Part shown: positions 49,395 to 57,805 of the stretch, piece after piece
Layout of the letters: every line of letters begins with the position of its first letter
How positions within the stretch are numbered: position 1 is the stretch's first letter
Program-made: the position numbers and the translations under genes
Notes under the pieces: generated by a model
The model's input: the letters and a program-made list of their open reading frames with translations, nothing else
What the model was told of the DNA's origin: nothing
The model's database searches: none
Assembly: GCF_019930585.1 (NCBI RefSeq)
Contig: NZ_CP082839.1
Span: 2,786,001 to 2,850,000, forward strand
DNA from: Sphingomonas nostoxanthinifaciens
GTDB taxonomy: Bacteria; Pseudomonadota; Alphaproteobacteria; Sphingomonadales; Sphingomonadaceae
Length of the DNA stretch: 64,000 nucleotides
Direction of reading: 5' to 3'

Positions 49395-49436
49395 TTGACG
49401 ACTACATTTGTGGTCGATATGACTACGGCTGTAATC
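49395..49436 (+). promoter_or_regulatory. Promoter with two BlaI-type operators
   Basis: TTGACG (49395-49400), 17-bp spacer, TATGAC (49418-49423). Two dyads overlie it: GACTACATTTGTGGTC (49400-49415) between the boxes, and GACTACGGCTGTAATC (49421-49436) over and after the -10. The identical left halves are 21 bp apart, two helical turns. BlaI/MecI operators have TACA/TGTA half-sites, so autorepression of the BlaI-M56 operon is expected. Confidence 0.75.
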
Positions 49437-49447
49437 GGAGTCGGGAT

Positions 49448-49816
49448 TTGGCCGAGCGGATCAGCGATGGCGAGCATGTCGTCATGGAAGTCTTGTGGGC
49501 CGATGCTCCGCTGACGGCCGCGGACGTGGCCGGGCGGATCGATCCGGCGCGCGGCTGGAGCGACCGCACCGTCAAGACGATGCTCGGCCGCCTGCTCGCC
49601 AAGGGCGCGCTGTCGCACGAAGAAGACGGCCGCCGCTACCTTTACCGGCCGGCTGTCGCCCGCGCCGATTATGTCGAGAGTGAATCGCGGCGGCTGGTCG
49701 ACCGGCTGTTCGGGGGTCGCGCTGCGCCGCTGGTCGCCCATCTCGCCGAGCGGCAGGCGCTGAGTGAGAAAGACATATCCGAGTTGGAAGCCCTGTTGAG
49801 GGAGCTGCGCCAATGA
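49448..49816 (+). CDS. BlaI/MecI/CopY family repressor
   Basis: 122 residues: winged helix (ISDGEHVVMEVLWADAPLT, GWSDRTVKTMLGRLLAKGAL, GRRYLYRPAVARADYVESE in parts) and a C-terminal dimer helix (LSEKDISELEALLRELRQ). Such repressors are released when the partner metalloprotease cleaves them, usually in the dimer domain. TTG 49448 is the only sensible start: the next in-frame ATG would cut off the first helix. Overlaps the M56 gene (ATGA). Confidence 0.93.
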   Translation: MAERISDGEHVVMEVLWADAPLTAADVAGRIDPARGWSDRTVKTMLGRLLAKGALSHEEDGRRYLYRPAVARADYVESESRRLVDRLFGGRAAPLVAHLAERQALSEKDISELEALLRELRQ

Positions 49817-51453
49817 ATGCCTGGATCGTCGACATGCTCGTTTCCTCGAGCCTGCTCATGCTGCTGGTGCTGGGCAGCCGCCGCCTCGTCGCCAGCCTGT
49901 TCGGGGCGCACGTCGCTTATGCGCTTTGGCTGCTGCCGGCGCTGCGCATCGTCTTGCCGCCGATCCCGGGCCTGCGCACGCTCTACCAGCCGGTATTGGT
50001 GGCGGCGCCGGTGCAGGCGATCCGCGTCGGTATCGCACCGCCCGGCGCGGTCGCCGATCCCTTCGTGCTCCCGCCCGATCTGGCCGATGCGATCCGACAG
50101 GCCCCGCCGAGCATCGACTGGCCGAGCCTGCTGATCGCATTGTGGGCGGCCGTGGCGGTGTTGTGGTTCGCCTTCCAGATCCTTCGCTACGGACTGTTCG
50201 TGAGGAAGGCGCTTGCGCGCGCGACCCACTTGTCGACCATCTCGGGCGTCGACGTCTATTCGAGCGACAATGTCGAGGGGCCGATCGCGTCAGGGCTGCT
50301 GCACCGCCGGATCTTCCTGCCGCGCGACTTCCTCGATCGCTACAGTTCGGCCGAGCGCCGCCAGGCGCTGCTGCACGAGGCCGCGCACCACGACCGGCAC
50401 GATCTGGTCGCCAACGTCTTGGCGATCGCGACCGTCGCGGTCCACTGGTGGAACCCCCTCGCCCACATCGCCCATCGCGCCTTCCGCGCCGATCAGGAGA
50501 TGGCCTGCGACGCCACCGTGCTCGGCTCGTCCGAACCCGGCGATGCCTATGATTACGGTGCAGCGCTCGTGAAATCGACTATCGGCAGAGCGCCTGCCGC
50601 CGCCTGCGCCTTCAACCGCGCGCAAGGGATCAAGAGGAGGCTGAAGATGATCAAGCAAGGTCGCCTGTCCTGGCAACGCCGCTTGTTCGGAGGTGCATTG
50701 GCGTTGACCGCGATCGGCAGCGGCCTGGTGTTGACGGCCACCGGCAGCAGCGCCGCAGTCGAGCCACAGGCAGCCCGCGCGGTCGCGCCGCCGGACACGG
50801 CGGACGCGGTGCCGCTCGCGCCGATCCCGGCAGACAATGTCGCCCCCGTCGAGCGACCGGCACCACCGGCAGCACCCGCTCTTCCAAATCCCATTGCTCG
50901 TTTTACCCCGCCGCCAAGGCCGATCATGCCACCGGTCGCCATAACCGACCGCGCCGTGCGCGCCGCGGAAATGCAGGCACGGACTGCCGAGCGCGTCGCC
51001 CGCGCGAAAAGCCGGATCGCCGAACGATATGCGCGAACGCAATCGCGTGACGCCGAGCGCTATGCCCGAGCACAGTCGCGCATCGCCGAGCGGCAGGCAC
51101 GTGCAGCCGAGCGACAGGCGGCCGCGTCGGCGGCGTCCCGCCGGACCGTGATTTATGCGCCCGCGGATAGCGAAATTCGTCAGATGGTCAGCGCTTCGCT
51201 GACCCGGACCCGCGCGCAGATGGCGTCGAGTTGTGCGGCGCGCGGCACGCCCATCTCGGCCGGTGAGCGCGATTGGAGCCGGATCGCTTTGTGCGGCGAT
51301 CCTGTGGCGATCAACATTCGGATCATCCACGCGATGCAGGCTGCACGCGATCAGATCGGACGGCAGCACGACGCCGAGGGCGATGCCTATCAGCGCATGC
51401 TCAATTCGATCGATGCGGCGATCGCGCGAATGAAGTCCCGCACGGCGAGCTGA
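49813..51453 (+). CDS. M56 family metalloprotease (BlaR1-like) with hendecad-repeat C-terminus
   Basis: 546 residues. Membrane helices at about 5-22, 34-50, 108-128 and 295-312 surround a gluzincin site: HEAAHHDRHDLV (HExxH) and a downstream Glu in ADQEMACDATVLG. This is the BlaR1 protease part. The C-terminal periplasmic part is not a penicillin-binding domain: a Pro/Ala linker (about 325-375) is followed by three 11-residue repeats (AERVARAKSRI, AERYARTQSRD, AERYARAQSRI; residues 392-424), two 7-residue units (AERQARA, AERQAAA) and a small domain with two Cys (ASSCAARG, ALCGDPV). It should cut the BlaI repressor on an unknown signal. Confidence 0.9.
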   Translation: MNAWIVDMLVSSSLLMLLVLGSRRLVASLFGAHVAYALWLLPALRIVLPPIPGLRTLYQPVLVAAPVQAIRVGIAPPGAVADPFVLPPDLADAIRQAPPSIDWPSLLIALWAAVAVLWFAFQILRYGLFVRKALARATHLSTISGVDVYSSDNVEGPIASGLLHRRIFLPRDFLDRYSSAERRQALLHEAAHHDRHDLVANVLAIATVAVHWWNPLAHIAHRAFRADQEMACDATVLGSSEPGDAYDYGAALVKSTIGRAPAAACAFNRAQGIKRRLKMIKQGRLSWQRRLFGGALALTAIGSGLVLTATGSSAAVEPQAARAVAPPDTADAVPLAPIPADNVAPVERPAPPAAPALPNPIARFTPPPRPIMPPVAITDRAVRAAEMQARTAERVARAKSRIAERYARTQSRDAERYARAQSRIAERQARAAERQAAASAASRRTVIYAPADSEIRQMVSASLTRTRAQMASSCAARGTPISAGERDWSRIALCGDPVAINIRIIHAMQAARDQIGRQHDAEGDAYQRMLNSIDAAIARMKSRTAS

Positions 51454-51466
51454 TCGAGGGAGGGGA

Positions 51467-51928
51467 TCAGGCCATGGCCACCAGCACGGCGCCGCCGCCG
51501 ATCAGGACGATCCCCAGCCAGCCACGCAGCGACAGATGCTCGCCCAGCACCGTGACCGCAATGATTGCGACGATCACGACGCTGAGCTTGTCGATCGGCG
51601 CGACGCGAGCGGCATCGCCGACCTTGAGGGCGCGGAAATAGCAGAGCCAGGACGCGCCGGTGGCAAGCCCCGACAGGGCCAGGAACAACCAGGATCGCGG
51701 GCTGATATTGCCGACGGGCCGAAACTTTCCGGTCGCTGCCAGCAGCACGCCGAGAACGGCGATGATGACGATCGTGCGAAAGAAGGTGGCGAGATCGGAA
51801 TCGATCCCTTCCACCCCGACCTTGGCGAAGATCGCGGTCATGGCGGCGAACGTCGCGGACAGCAGAGCCCAAGCGAGCCACGGCGCGGAGGGGATGAGGG
51901 CCATCGGACCGGTCCGCCGCCTGCTCAT
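51467..51928 (-). CDS. EamA-type small transporter (half DMT)
   Basis: 153 residues with five hydrophobic helices and one EamA repeat (ALLSATFAAMTAIFAKVG, LATGASWLCYFRALKVGDA, VLGEHLSLRGWLGIVLIGGG). Single-repeat members must dimerise; substrate unknown, drug/metabolite superfamily. ATG 51928 overlaps the stop of a possible 46-residue gene (ATGA). Alternative start ATG 51904. Confidence 0.85.
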   Translation of the reverse strand: MSRRRTGPMALIPSAPWLAWALLSATFAAMTAIFAKVGVEGIDSDLATFFRTIVIIAVLGVLLAATGKFRPVGNISPRSWLFLALSGLATGASWLCYFRALKVGDAARVAPIDKLSVVIVAIIAVTVLGEHLSLRGWLGIVLIGGGAVLVAMA

Positions 51929-52065
51929 CCCATCTCCCCCGCCGATCCGTCCGGCACTAGCTTGTTGCAGCGCCGGCCGATCGGTTCGATCCGGCAATGC
52001 CCCGCAAGCCTGGGGGGCATGATCATGCCGGTTTCCGGCAGCGCGATAGTGTGGGCGTAGGTCAT
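51925..52065 (-). CDS. Possible 46-residue coupled peptide
   Basis: ATG 52065 to a TGA that overlaps the EamA start (ATGA). The peptide begins MTYAHTIALPETGMIMPPRL and has two Cys (AGHCRIEPIGRRCNKLVPDG). No strong ribosome site, no known family. The precise overlap with the next gene is the main support. Confidence 0.4.
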   Translation of the reverse strand: MTYAHTIALPETGMIMPPRLAGHCRIEPIGRRCNKLVPDGSAGEMG

Positions 52066-52109
52066 GAGCAGCGTTCCCGGCTGAGATGGAGGGACGAGAG
52101 AAGAACGCA

Positions 52110-53477
52110 TCAACGATCGGCCAGCCTCGCTGCGCGTACATCGCGAAGCGTCACGTCCGACGGCACCGATCCATGCCCACTTTTCGGGATCGCGATGCGC
52201 TGCGACAGATAGATGCCGTTATGGCCCGAGCAGATGTAGGCGGTGAAGCAGGCCACCGCGATCGGCACCGCGTCGGCCGCTCCGAACAGTTCGATACCCA
52301 TCATCGTACAGGCCAGCGGCGTGTTGGCGGCACCCGCAAAGACGGCAACGAAGCCGAGCCCGGCGAACAGATCGACGGGAGCGTGGAGCAGTCCGCTCAG
52401 CGCGTTTCCAAGCGCCGCGCCGATGAAGAAGAGCGGCGTCACTTCGCCCCCCTTGAAGCCAGCCGACAGCGTGACGACGGTGAAGAGAATCTTGAGCAGC
52501 CAGCTCCACGGGTCGATCGGGCCGGCAAAGAAGCCGGCGATCGTCGGATCGCCGGGGATCGCCGACCAGACACCAAGGCCGAGATAAGCGCGCGTCCCGA
52601 ACAGATACACCATCGCGATGACCGCAAGGCCGCCGATGACCGGCCTTGCGGGGCCGTACGGAACCATGCGCTTCAGCCATCCGCCGAGCGCATGATTGGC
52701 TTCCGCGAAGGCGAGACCGACGAGACCGAACAGCACGCCAGCAATCGCGGCCTTGCCGAGCAGTAGCGGCGCCATGATCAGGCCCGCCGCCGGATCGGGC
52801 ACGAAGCCGATGCGATAAATCGTGTGATGAATGCCCCAGGCGTGGCAGGTCCAGTCGCCGACGACGCCGGCGACGAGGCATGGCAGCAACGCGCGATATT
52901 CGACCCGCCCGACCGCGATCACTTCGAGCGCGAAGATGGCACCCGCCAGCGGCGTTCCGAATACGCCACCAAACCCTGCGGCGATCCCCGCCATCAGCAG
53001 CGCCCGCGCGCTTTGGGCATCGAGCCGGAAGCGGATCGCAACTGCGCTGGCAAGGCTTCCGCCAAGCTGGACGGCGGTCCCCTCGCGGCCAGCCGATCCG
53101 CCGAAAAGGTGGGTGACGACGGTTCCCAAAAAGATCAGCGGCGCCATGCGGAGCGGAACGCCGCCGCCCGGCTCATGAATCTGCTCGACGATGAGGTTAT
53201 TGCCGCCCTCCACCGACGTACCGAACGCCCGATAGAGCAATCCCACCGCGGCGCCGCCGACGGGCAGCAGGAAAAGCAGCCACGGATGATCGAACCGAGC
53301 CCTGGTCGCGAAATCCAGGCTCCACAGAAAGGCCGCGCAGAGCGTCCCCACTGCCGACGCCATCGGCACGAGCAGCAACGCCCAGCGAAGAACGGAGATC
53401 GCGTGATCGTGCCGCTTCTTAAGAAAGCCGACCACATCGAGCGTATCGAACAGATTGTGAAATGTCGCGCGCACCAT
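52110..53477 (-). CDS. CLC-family chloride/anion channel or antiporter
   Basis: 455 residues with 10-11 hydrophobic segments. [19 protein letters not shown] is the GREGx gate with the glutamate kept, and [20 protein letters not shown] replaces the usual GGxFxP-type pore helix. The first signature GSGIP is absent ([17 protein letters not shown] instead), so ion selectivity may differ from chloride. Two tandem starts: ATG 53477 and GTG 53474, after AGGAGG. Confidence 0.88.
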   Translation of the reverse strand: MVRATFHNLFDTLDVVGFLKKRHDHAISVLRWALLLVPMASAVGTLCAAFLWSLDFATRARFDHPWLLFLLPVGGAAVGLLYRAFGTSVEGGNNLIVEQIHEPGGGVPLRMAPLIFLGTVVTHLFGGSAGREGTAVQLGGSLASAVAIRFRLDAQSARALLMAGIAAGFGGVFGTPLAGAIFALEVIAVGRVEYRALLPCLVAGVVGDWTCHAWGIHHTIYRIGFVPDPAAGLIMAPLLLGKAAIAGVLFGLVGLAFAEANHALGGWLKRMVPYGPARPVIGGLAVIAMVYLFGTRAYLGLGVWSAIPGDPTIAGFFAGPIDPWSWLLKILFTVVTLSAGFKGGEVTPLFFIGAALGNALSGLLHAPVDLFAGLGFVAVFAGAANTPLACTMMGIELFGAADAVPIAVACFTAYICSGHNGIYLSQRIAIPKSGHGSVPSDVTLRDVRAARLADR

Positions 53478-53775
53478 TCCTCCTTGCTGCCTTGCGGTGC
53501 CTGGTAGGAATCATCGGCCCTTGCGAGGGCGGTTCGGCGCGAGCGCCCGGCAGAAATCCATTGCCGTGGCGCCGCTATGGCGTTGGCAGGCGGAACGGTC
53601 AACCGCGCCAGCCCAGCGGGCCGCAGCGCAGCAGCGACGATGCCTGAGCGGCTGCCGACCGCGCTTCTTCCGGCTGCGACGAGCGTATCGCGCGCATTTG
53701 CGCCGGCCGGCCGCTTCCGCCGATGGCGCGCACGCTCTAAGGCCCGGTTCAGCCTGATTGCGGGAGAATGAGCCG
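53478..53775. other. Intergenic region, nothing recognised
   Basis: 298 bp between the divergent CLC gene and a small secreted protein gene. Several short frames are open because of high GC, but none has protein-like features. No clear promoter or hairpin found. Confidence 0.5.
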
Positions 53776-54126
53776 ATGACACGCACCCTCACCTTGCTCG
53801 CCGCCGCCAGCCTGACGCTCGCGGCCACGCCGCTGCCCGCGCAGGTGCAGAGCAACCTGGCGAAGAATTATAGCGACCGCCTCGCCGCGCTGACCGATCT
53901 GCAGCGGCGCGGCAGCCTGCGCCGCGCGATCCTCGATTCGGGCGAGAAGTGCCAGAGCGTCAGCAAGGCGGCCTATCAGGGCCCGTACAAGAATATGGAG
54001 ATGTGGGTCGCACGCTGCGGCACCACCGATTTCGGCGCCTTCATCGGCCCCGACGGCACGGTGCAGGTATCAAGCTGCGCCTATCTCGTCTCGGTCAAAT
54101 GGCCCGCTTGCCGCAAGCTCGACTGA
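53776..54126 (+). CDS. Small exported protein, unknown function
   Basis: 116 residues. Signal peptide MTRTLTLLAAASLTLAATP then a small domain with SDRLAALTDLQRRGSLRRAI, GEKCQSVSKAAYQG, WVARCGTTDF and SSCAYLVSVKWPACRKL: four Cys, probably two disulfides. No family recognised. A REP pair follows directly. Confidence 0.75.
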   Translation: MTRTLTLLAAASLTLAATPLPAQVQSNLAKNYSDRLAALTDLQRRGSLRRAILDSGEKCQSVSKAAYQGPYKNMEMWVARCGTTDFGAFIGPDGTVQVSSCAYLVSVKWPACRKLD

Positions 54127-54150
54127 GACACCCTCACTTAACCCCCATCC

Positions 54151-54230
54151 GTCATGCCAGCGCAGGCTGGCATCTCCCGATCGGGTCGGCCGCGCAAATT
54201 TCCGGGGATCCCAGCTTCCGCTGGGATGAC
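54151..54230. repeat. REP pair (two small palindromes)
   Basis: ATGCCAGC/GCTGGCAT (54154-54173) and ATCCCAGC/GCTGGGAT (54208-54227) are perfect 8-bp stems with 4-base loops. Outer sequences GTCATGCCAGC and GCTGGGATGAC are inverted copies (10 of 11). Lies between convergent genes. Confidence 0.85.
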
Positions 54231-54254
54231 GAATGCCAACCGGGCTGACCGAAA

Positions 54255-55040
54255 CTAGGAGAAGTGAGCCCGGCCCAGCCCATGGCCGAGCGGGCCGTGA
54301 CCGCCGCCGAGCCCCGGCGCGGCCCGCAGCGCCGCGCGGACGTAATCGCGCGCGCGTCCAATCGCCTCGACCAGCGGCATCCCCCCTCCCAGCCCGGTCG
54401 CGATCGCGCTGGAGAGCGTGCAGCCGGTGCCGTGACTGTGGCGCGTGTCGATCCGCTCGGACCGCCAGCGCGTGACGCCGTCCGGCGCGACGAGCAGGTC
54501 GACCAGTTCGGGTCCATCGCCATGCCCACCCTTCGCCAAGACCGCGACGCCCAATCGATCCGCCAGTGCATGCGCCGCTGCCTCGACTGCGCCCACGCCG
54601 TCGATGTCGCGGCCGGTCAGCGCGGCAAGCTCGGGCAGGTTCGGCGTGAGCAACGTCGCACGCACCATCAACCGTTCGAGCATCGCGATCGTTGCGCCGT
54701 CGGCGAGCATGGCGCCGCTGGAGGCGACCATCACCGGATCGAGCACGATCGCGACGTCGGGCAACGCCCCCGCCACCGCCTCGGCGATCTCGGCCGAGCC
54801 GATCATGCCGATCTTGATCGCATCGACGCCGATGTCGCGTACAACCGCGTCGATCTGCGCGGTCACCATCGCCGCCGGCACCGGCATGATCGCGTCGACG
54901 CCCAGCGTATTCTGCGCGGTCAGCGCGGTCACCGCCGTCATGGCGTGGCCACCCAGCATCGTGATCGTCTTGATGTCGGCCTGGATGCCGGCGCCACCGC
55001 CCGAATCCGATCCGGCGATCGCCAGGATGCGCGGGATCAT
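54255..55040 (-). CDS. thiD: Hydroxymethylpyrimidine/phosphomethylpyrimidine kinase
   Basis: 261 residues. ILAIAGSDSGGGAGIQADIK is the ThiD start, with IKIGMIGSAEIAEAV, DPVMVASSGA, LTPNLPELAALTG and the anion hole SHGTGCTLSSAIA. Phosphorylates HMP and HMP-P for thiamine. Coupled by 4 bp to a small membrane protein gene. Confidence 0.96.
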   Translation of the reverse strand: MIPRILAIAGSDSGGGAGIQADIKTITMLGGHAMTAVTALTAQNTLGVDAIMPVPAAMVTAQIDAVVRDIGVDAIKIGMIGSAEIAEAVAGALPDVAIVLDPVMVASSGAMLADGATIAMLERLMVRATLLTPNLPELAALTGRDIDGVGAVEAAAHALADRLGVAVLAKGGHGDGPELVDLLVAPDGVTRWRSERIDTRHSHGTGCTLSSAIATGLGGGMPLVEAIGRARDYVRAALRAAPGLGGGHGPLGHGLGRAHFS

Positions 55041-55228
55041 CCCCGTCGGGCCGACAGCATCTCGACCAGCAGCCACAGCACCGTGACGATCGCCCACACG
55101 GTGACCGCGCCAATCAGCATGTCGACCCGATCGGTCGCACGGCCGCGCAGGACGGTGGTGAGCAACGAACCCAAAGCCGCAAAGCCGCCGACGCGGACCG
55201 CGGCGTGGAGCCGGCCGCGCGCGATCAT
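55037..55228 (-). CDS. 63-residue small membrane protein
   Basis: Overlaps glmM by 4 bp at its start and thiD by 4 bp at its end (ATGA each time). One clear helix in the second half ([22 protein letters not shown]) and a weaker hydrophobic stretch in the first ([14 protein letters not shown]). The double coupling means it is surely translated. Function unknown. Confidence 0.75.
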   Translation of the reverse strand: MIARGRLHAAVRVGGFAALGSLLTTVLRGRATDRVDMLIGAVTVWAIVTVLWLLVEMLSARRG

Positions 55229-56562
55229 GCCGCCTTCCTGACCGCCTCGCAGATGCGGTCGACCACCTGGCCGACGAGCGCCTCATCCTCGCCCTCGGCC
55301 ATCACGCGGATCAGCGGCTCGGTACCCGATTTGCGGATGACGAGGCGACCGGTGCCGCCAAGTTCCTGCTCGGCGGCTGCGATCGTCGCCTTGACCTTGT
55401 CGTCGTCGAGCGGCTGGCCGCCGGCGAAGCGCACATTCTTGAGCAATTGCGGCAGCGGATCGAACTGCTTGAGCAGACGATGCGCAGGCTGCCCGCTCTG
55501 CACCAGTTCGGCCAGCACCTGCAGCGCGGCGATCAGCCCGTCGCCGGTGGTGGCGTGATCGGCCAGCACGATATGGCCCGATTGCTCGCCGCCGACATTG
55601 TAGCCGCCGGCGCGCATCGCCTCGACCACGTGGCGGTCGCCCACGGGCGTGCGATGGAGCGCGATCCCCTGCCCCCACAGGAACCGCTCGAGCCCGAGGT
55701 TCGACATGATCGTCGCGACCACGCCGTCGCCCTTCAGCGTGCCGTCGCGCGCGGCCGCCGAGGCGATCAACGCCATCAACTGGTCCCCGTCGACGATCTG
55801 GCCCTTGTCGTCGACCACGATCAGCCGATCGGCGTCGCCGTCGAGCGCGATGCCGATGTCGGCGCGCGTCTCGACCACCTTAGCTTGCAGTGCGCTGGGG
55901 TCGGTCGAGCCGCAGCGTTCGTTGATGTTGGTGCCGTTGGGCGCGACGCCGAGCGGGATCACCTCGGCACCCAATTCCCACAAGGCCGCGGGCGCGACCT
56001 GATAGGCCGCGCCGTTCGCGCAATCGACCACGACGCGCAAGCCGGCCAGCCGCAGATGCTCGGGAAAGCTCGACTTGACCGCGTGGACGTAGCGCCCCTG
56101 CGCATCCGCCACGCGCCGCGCGCGGCCGATGCATTCGGAGGTGGCGAGCTGCGGCGTGCCCTCGATCGCTGCCTCGATCTTCAATTCGTCGTCGTCGGAC
56201 AATTTGTAGCCGTCCGGCCCGAACAATTTGATGCCGTTGTCGGCGAAGGGATTGTGGCTGGCGGAGATCATCACGCCGAGATCGGCGCGCATCGAGCGGG
56301 TGAGCATTGCCACCGCCGGCGTCGGCATCGGCCCGACCAGCACAACATCCATGCCGACCGAGGTGAAGCCCGCGGTCAGCGCGCTTTCCATCATATAGCC
56401 CGACAGGCGCGTATCCTTGCCGATCAGCGCGCGATGGCGATGCTTGCCGCGATGGAAATGCGCGCCGGCCGCCTGACCGACCTTCATCGCGATCTCGGCG
56501 GTCATCGGCCGTTCGTTGGTGCGGCCGCGAATGCCATCGGTGCCGAAATATTTGCGTGCCAT
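55225..56562 (-). CDS. glmM: Phosphoglucosamine mutase
   Basis: 445 residues. Converts glucosamine-6-P to glucosamine-1-P for peptidoglycan and [20 protein letters not shown] at the start, active Ser in [15 protein letters not shown], metal site [12 protein letters not shown], sugar loop [10 protein letters not shown] and phosphate loop [19 protein letters not shown] 56562 is clear. First gene of glmM-small membrane protein-thiD. Confidence 0.97.
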   Translation of the reverse strand: MARKYFGTDGIRGRTNERPMTAEIAMKVGQAAGAHFHRGKHRHRALIGKDTRLSGYMMESALTAGFTSVGMDVVLVGPMPTPAVAMLTRSMRADLGVMISASHNPFADNGIKLFGPDGYKLSDDDELKIEAAIEGTPQLATSECIGRARRVADAQGRYVHAVKSSFPEHLRLAGLRVVVDCANGAAYQVAPAALWELGAEVIPLGVAPNGTNINERCGSTDPSALQAKVVETRADIGIALDGDADRLIVVDDKGQIVDGDQLMALIASAAARDGTLKGDGVVATIMSNLGLERFLWGQGIALHRTPVGDRHVVEAMRAGGYNVGGEQSGHIVLADHATTGDGLIAALQVLAELVQSGQPAHRLLKQFDPLPQLLKNVRFAGGQPLDDDKVKATIAAAEQELGGTGRLVIRKSGTEPLIRVMAEGEDEALVGQVVDRICEAVRKAA

Positions 56563-56626
56563 GCGCAGGCGTCTCCTTGTCCCGCACAGAATCGGCGCGC
56601 GGGGACGTAAAAGCAAGCGGGGCGCG

Positions 56627-57805
56627 TCAGCCGGTGCGTTCGGTGCGATTCCAGCCCGACGGGCCACGGCCGAGCAGCAGCCGTGCATACATCGGGATCT
56701 TCCACAGCAGGTAGAAAGGCAGCAGCGCGAGGCTGCGCGCCTTCAGCCACGGCCGCCCCTCGATCGCCCAGGCGAGCAGCACGACCAGCCCGAGCGCGAC
56801 GAGGATCGCGGCGGACAGGACCAGCGCACCCGCGCCGGCACCGAGTACCGCGAGGATCAGCACGAGGACGAGCAATGCGAGGTTCGCCATCACCAGCAGC
56901 GCCAGCGGCGGCGTCATCACGTGGAGACCCAGCCAGAAGAGACCCATCCGTCCTCGGCGCAGGCCCTCGCCCAGCAAGGTCGGGCCGAGCGCGCGGGCCG
57001 TCGCCAGGAAGCCCCCTTCCCAGCGGCTGCGCTGGCCGAGCGTCGCGGCGCGCGCGGCGGGATCGCTCCATACGAGCGCGTCGGCGGCGAACAGCGGTGG
57101 ATGGCCGATGCGCGCGAAATGGATGCCCAGCGCCAGATCCTCGACCCGATCGGCGGTGGCGAGCGGCGCATCGCGGAACAGGCTCCACGGAAAGGCCATA
57201 CCGGTGCCGGTCAGCGGCGCGGGCAGGCCGAGCCGAGCGAGGCCGCGCTGCCGCACCAGATTCTTCACGACGAAGGCAAAGTTCGAGACCTGCACCATCG
57301 CCAACGCGCCCGGCACCGGCCGCAGCAGGTAGCGTGACTGGATCGGCCGCGTCCGCGCGACGGCTTCGGCTGCGATCGCCGCCACCGCGTCCGGCTCGGG
57401 CACACAGTCGGCATCGATCACCACCACCGCCTGCGGCGGGTCCTCCGCGAGATGATCGCGGCCGAAGGCGAGCGCATAGCCCTTGCCGCGCCGCGCCGGA
57501 TCGTTGCGCTCGATCACCTCGGCGCCGGTGGTACGGGCGACGGCCGCGGTCGCGTCGGTGCAATTGTCGGCCACGACCAGCAGGCGCGTGCCCGACGGTA
57601 TCGCCGCCTGGATGCCTGCCAGAATGGCGGCGATGTGCGCCGCCTCGTCATGCGCCGGCACGAGGATCGCGGTTGCGAGCGACGCGGGGCTTGTCGATCG
57701 CCGCCGGCCAGGCAGCAGCCCCATGCCGGTCTCGATCAGGAAAGGCAGTGCGCTGGCGAGCTGAACCAGCGCGATCACCCAGGCGAGGAATGCCAGCAGC
57801 ATCAT
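56627..57805 (-). CDS. Membrane glycosyltransferase family 2
   Basis: 392 residues. N-terminal helix ([20 protein letters not shown]), GT-A domain with [29 protein letters not shown] (DxD-like), [17 protein letters not shown] and [11 protein letters not shown] (QxxRW), and three to four C-terminal helices. The layout is that of processive synthases (hyaluronan, cellulose, N-acetylglucosamine type). Coupled to the glycosyltransferase before it by ATGA. Confidence 0.9.
   Translation of the reverse strand: MMLLAFLAWVIALVQLASALPFLIETGMGLLPGRRRSTSPASLATAILVPAHDEAAHIAAILAGIQAAIPSGTRLLVVADNCTDATAAVARTTGAEVIERNDPARRGKGYALAFGRDHLAEDPPQAVVVIDADCVPEPDAVAAIAAEAVARTRPIQSRYLLRPVPGALAMVQVSNFAFVVKNLVRQRGLARLGLPAPLTGTGMAFPWSLFRDAPLATADRVEDLALGIHFARIGHPPLFAADALVWSDPAARAATLGQRSRWEGGFLATARALGPTLLGEGLRRGRMGLFWLGLHVMTPPLALLVMANLALLVLVLILAVLGAGAGALVLSAAILVALGLVVLLAWAIEGRPWLKARSLALLPFYLLWKIPMYARLLLGRGPSGWNRTERTG

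Noticed and set aside
53462..53771. Short plus-strand frames between the CLC gene and the small secreted protein
   Set aside because: Arg/Ala-rich translations without a ribosome site or family resemblance.
54255..55040. Thiamine (TPP) riboswitch for thiD
   Set aside because: thiD is translated from an overlap with the upstream gene, leaving no leader; no THI-box sequence seen.
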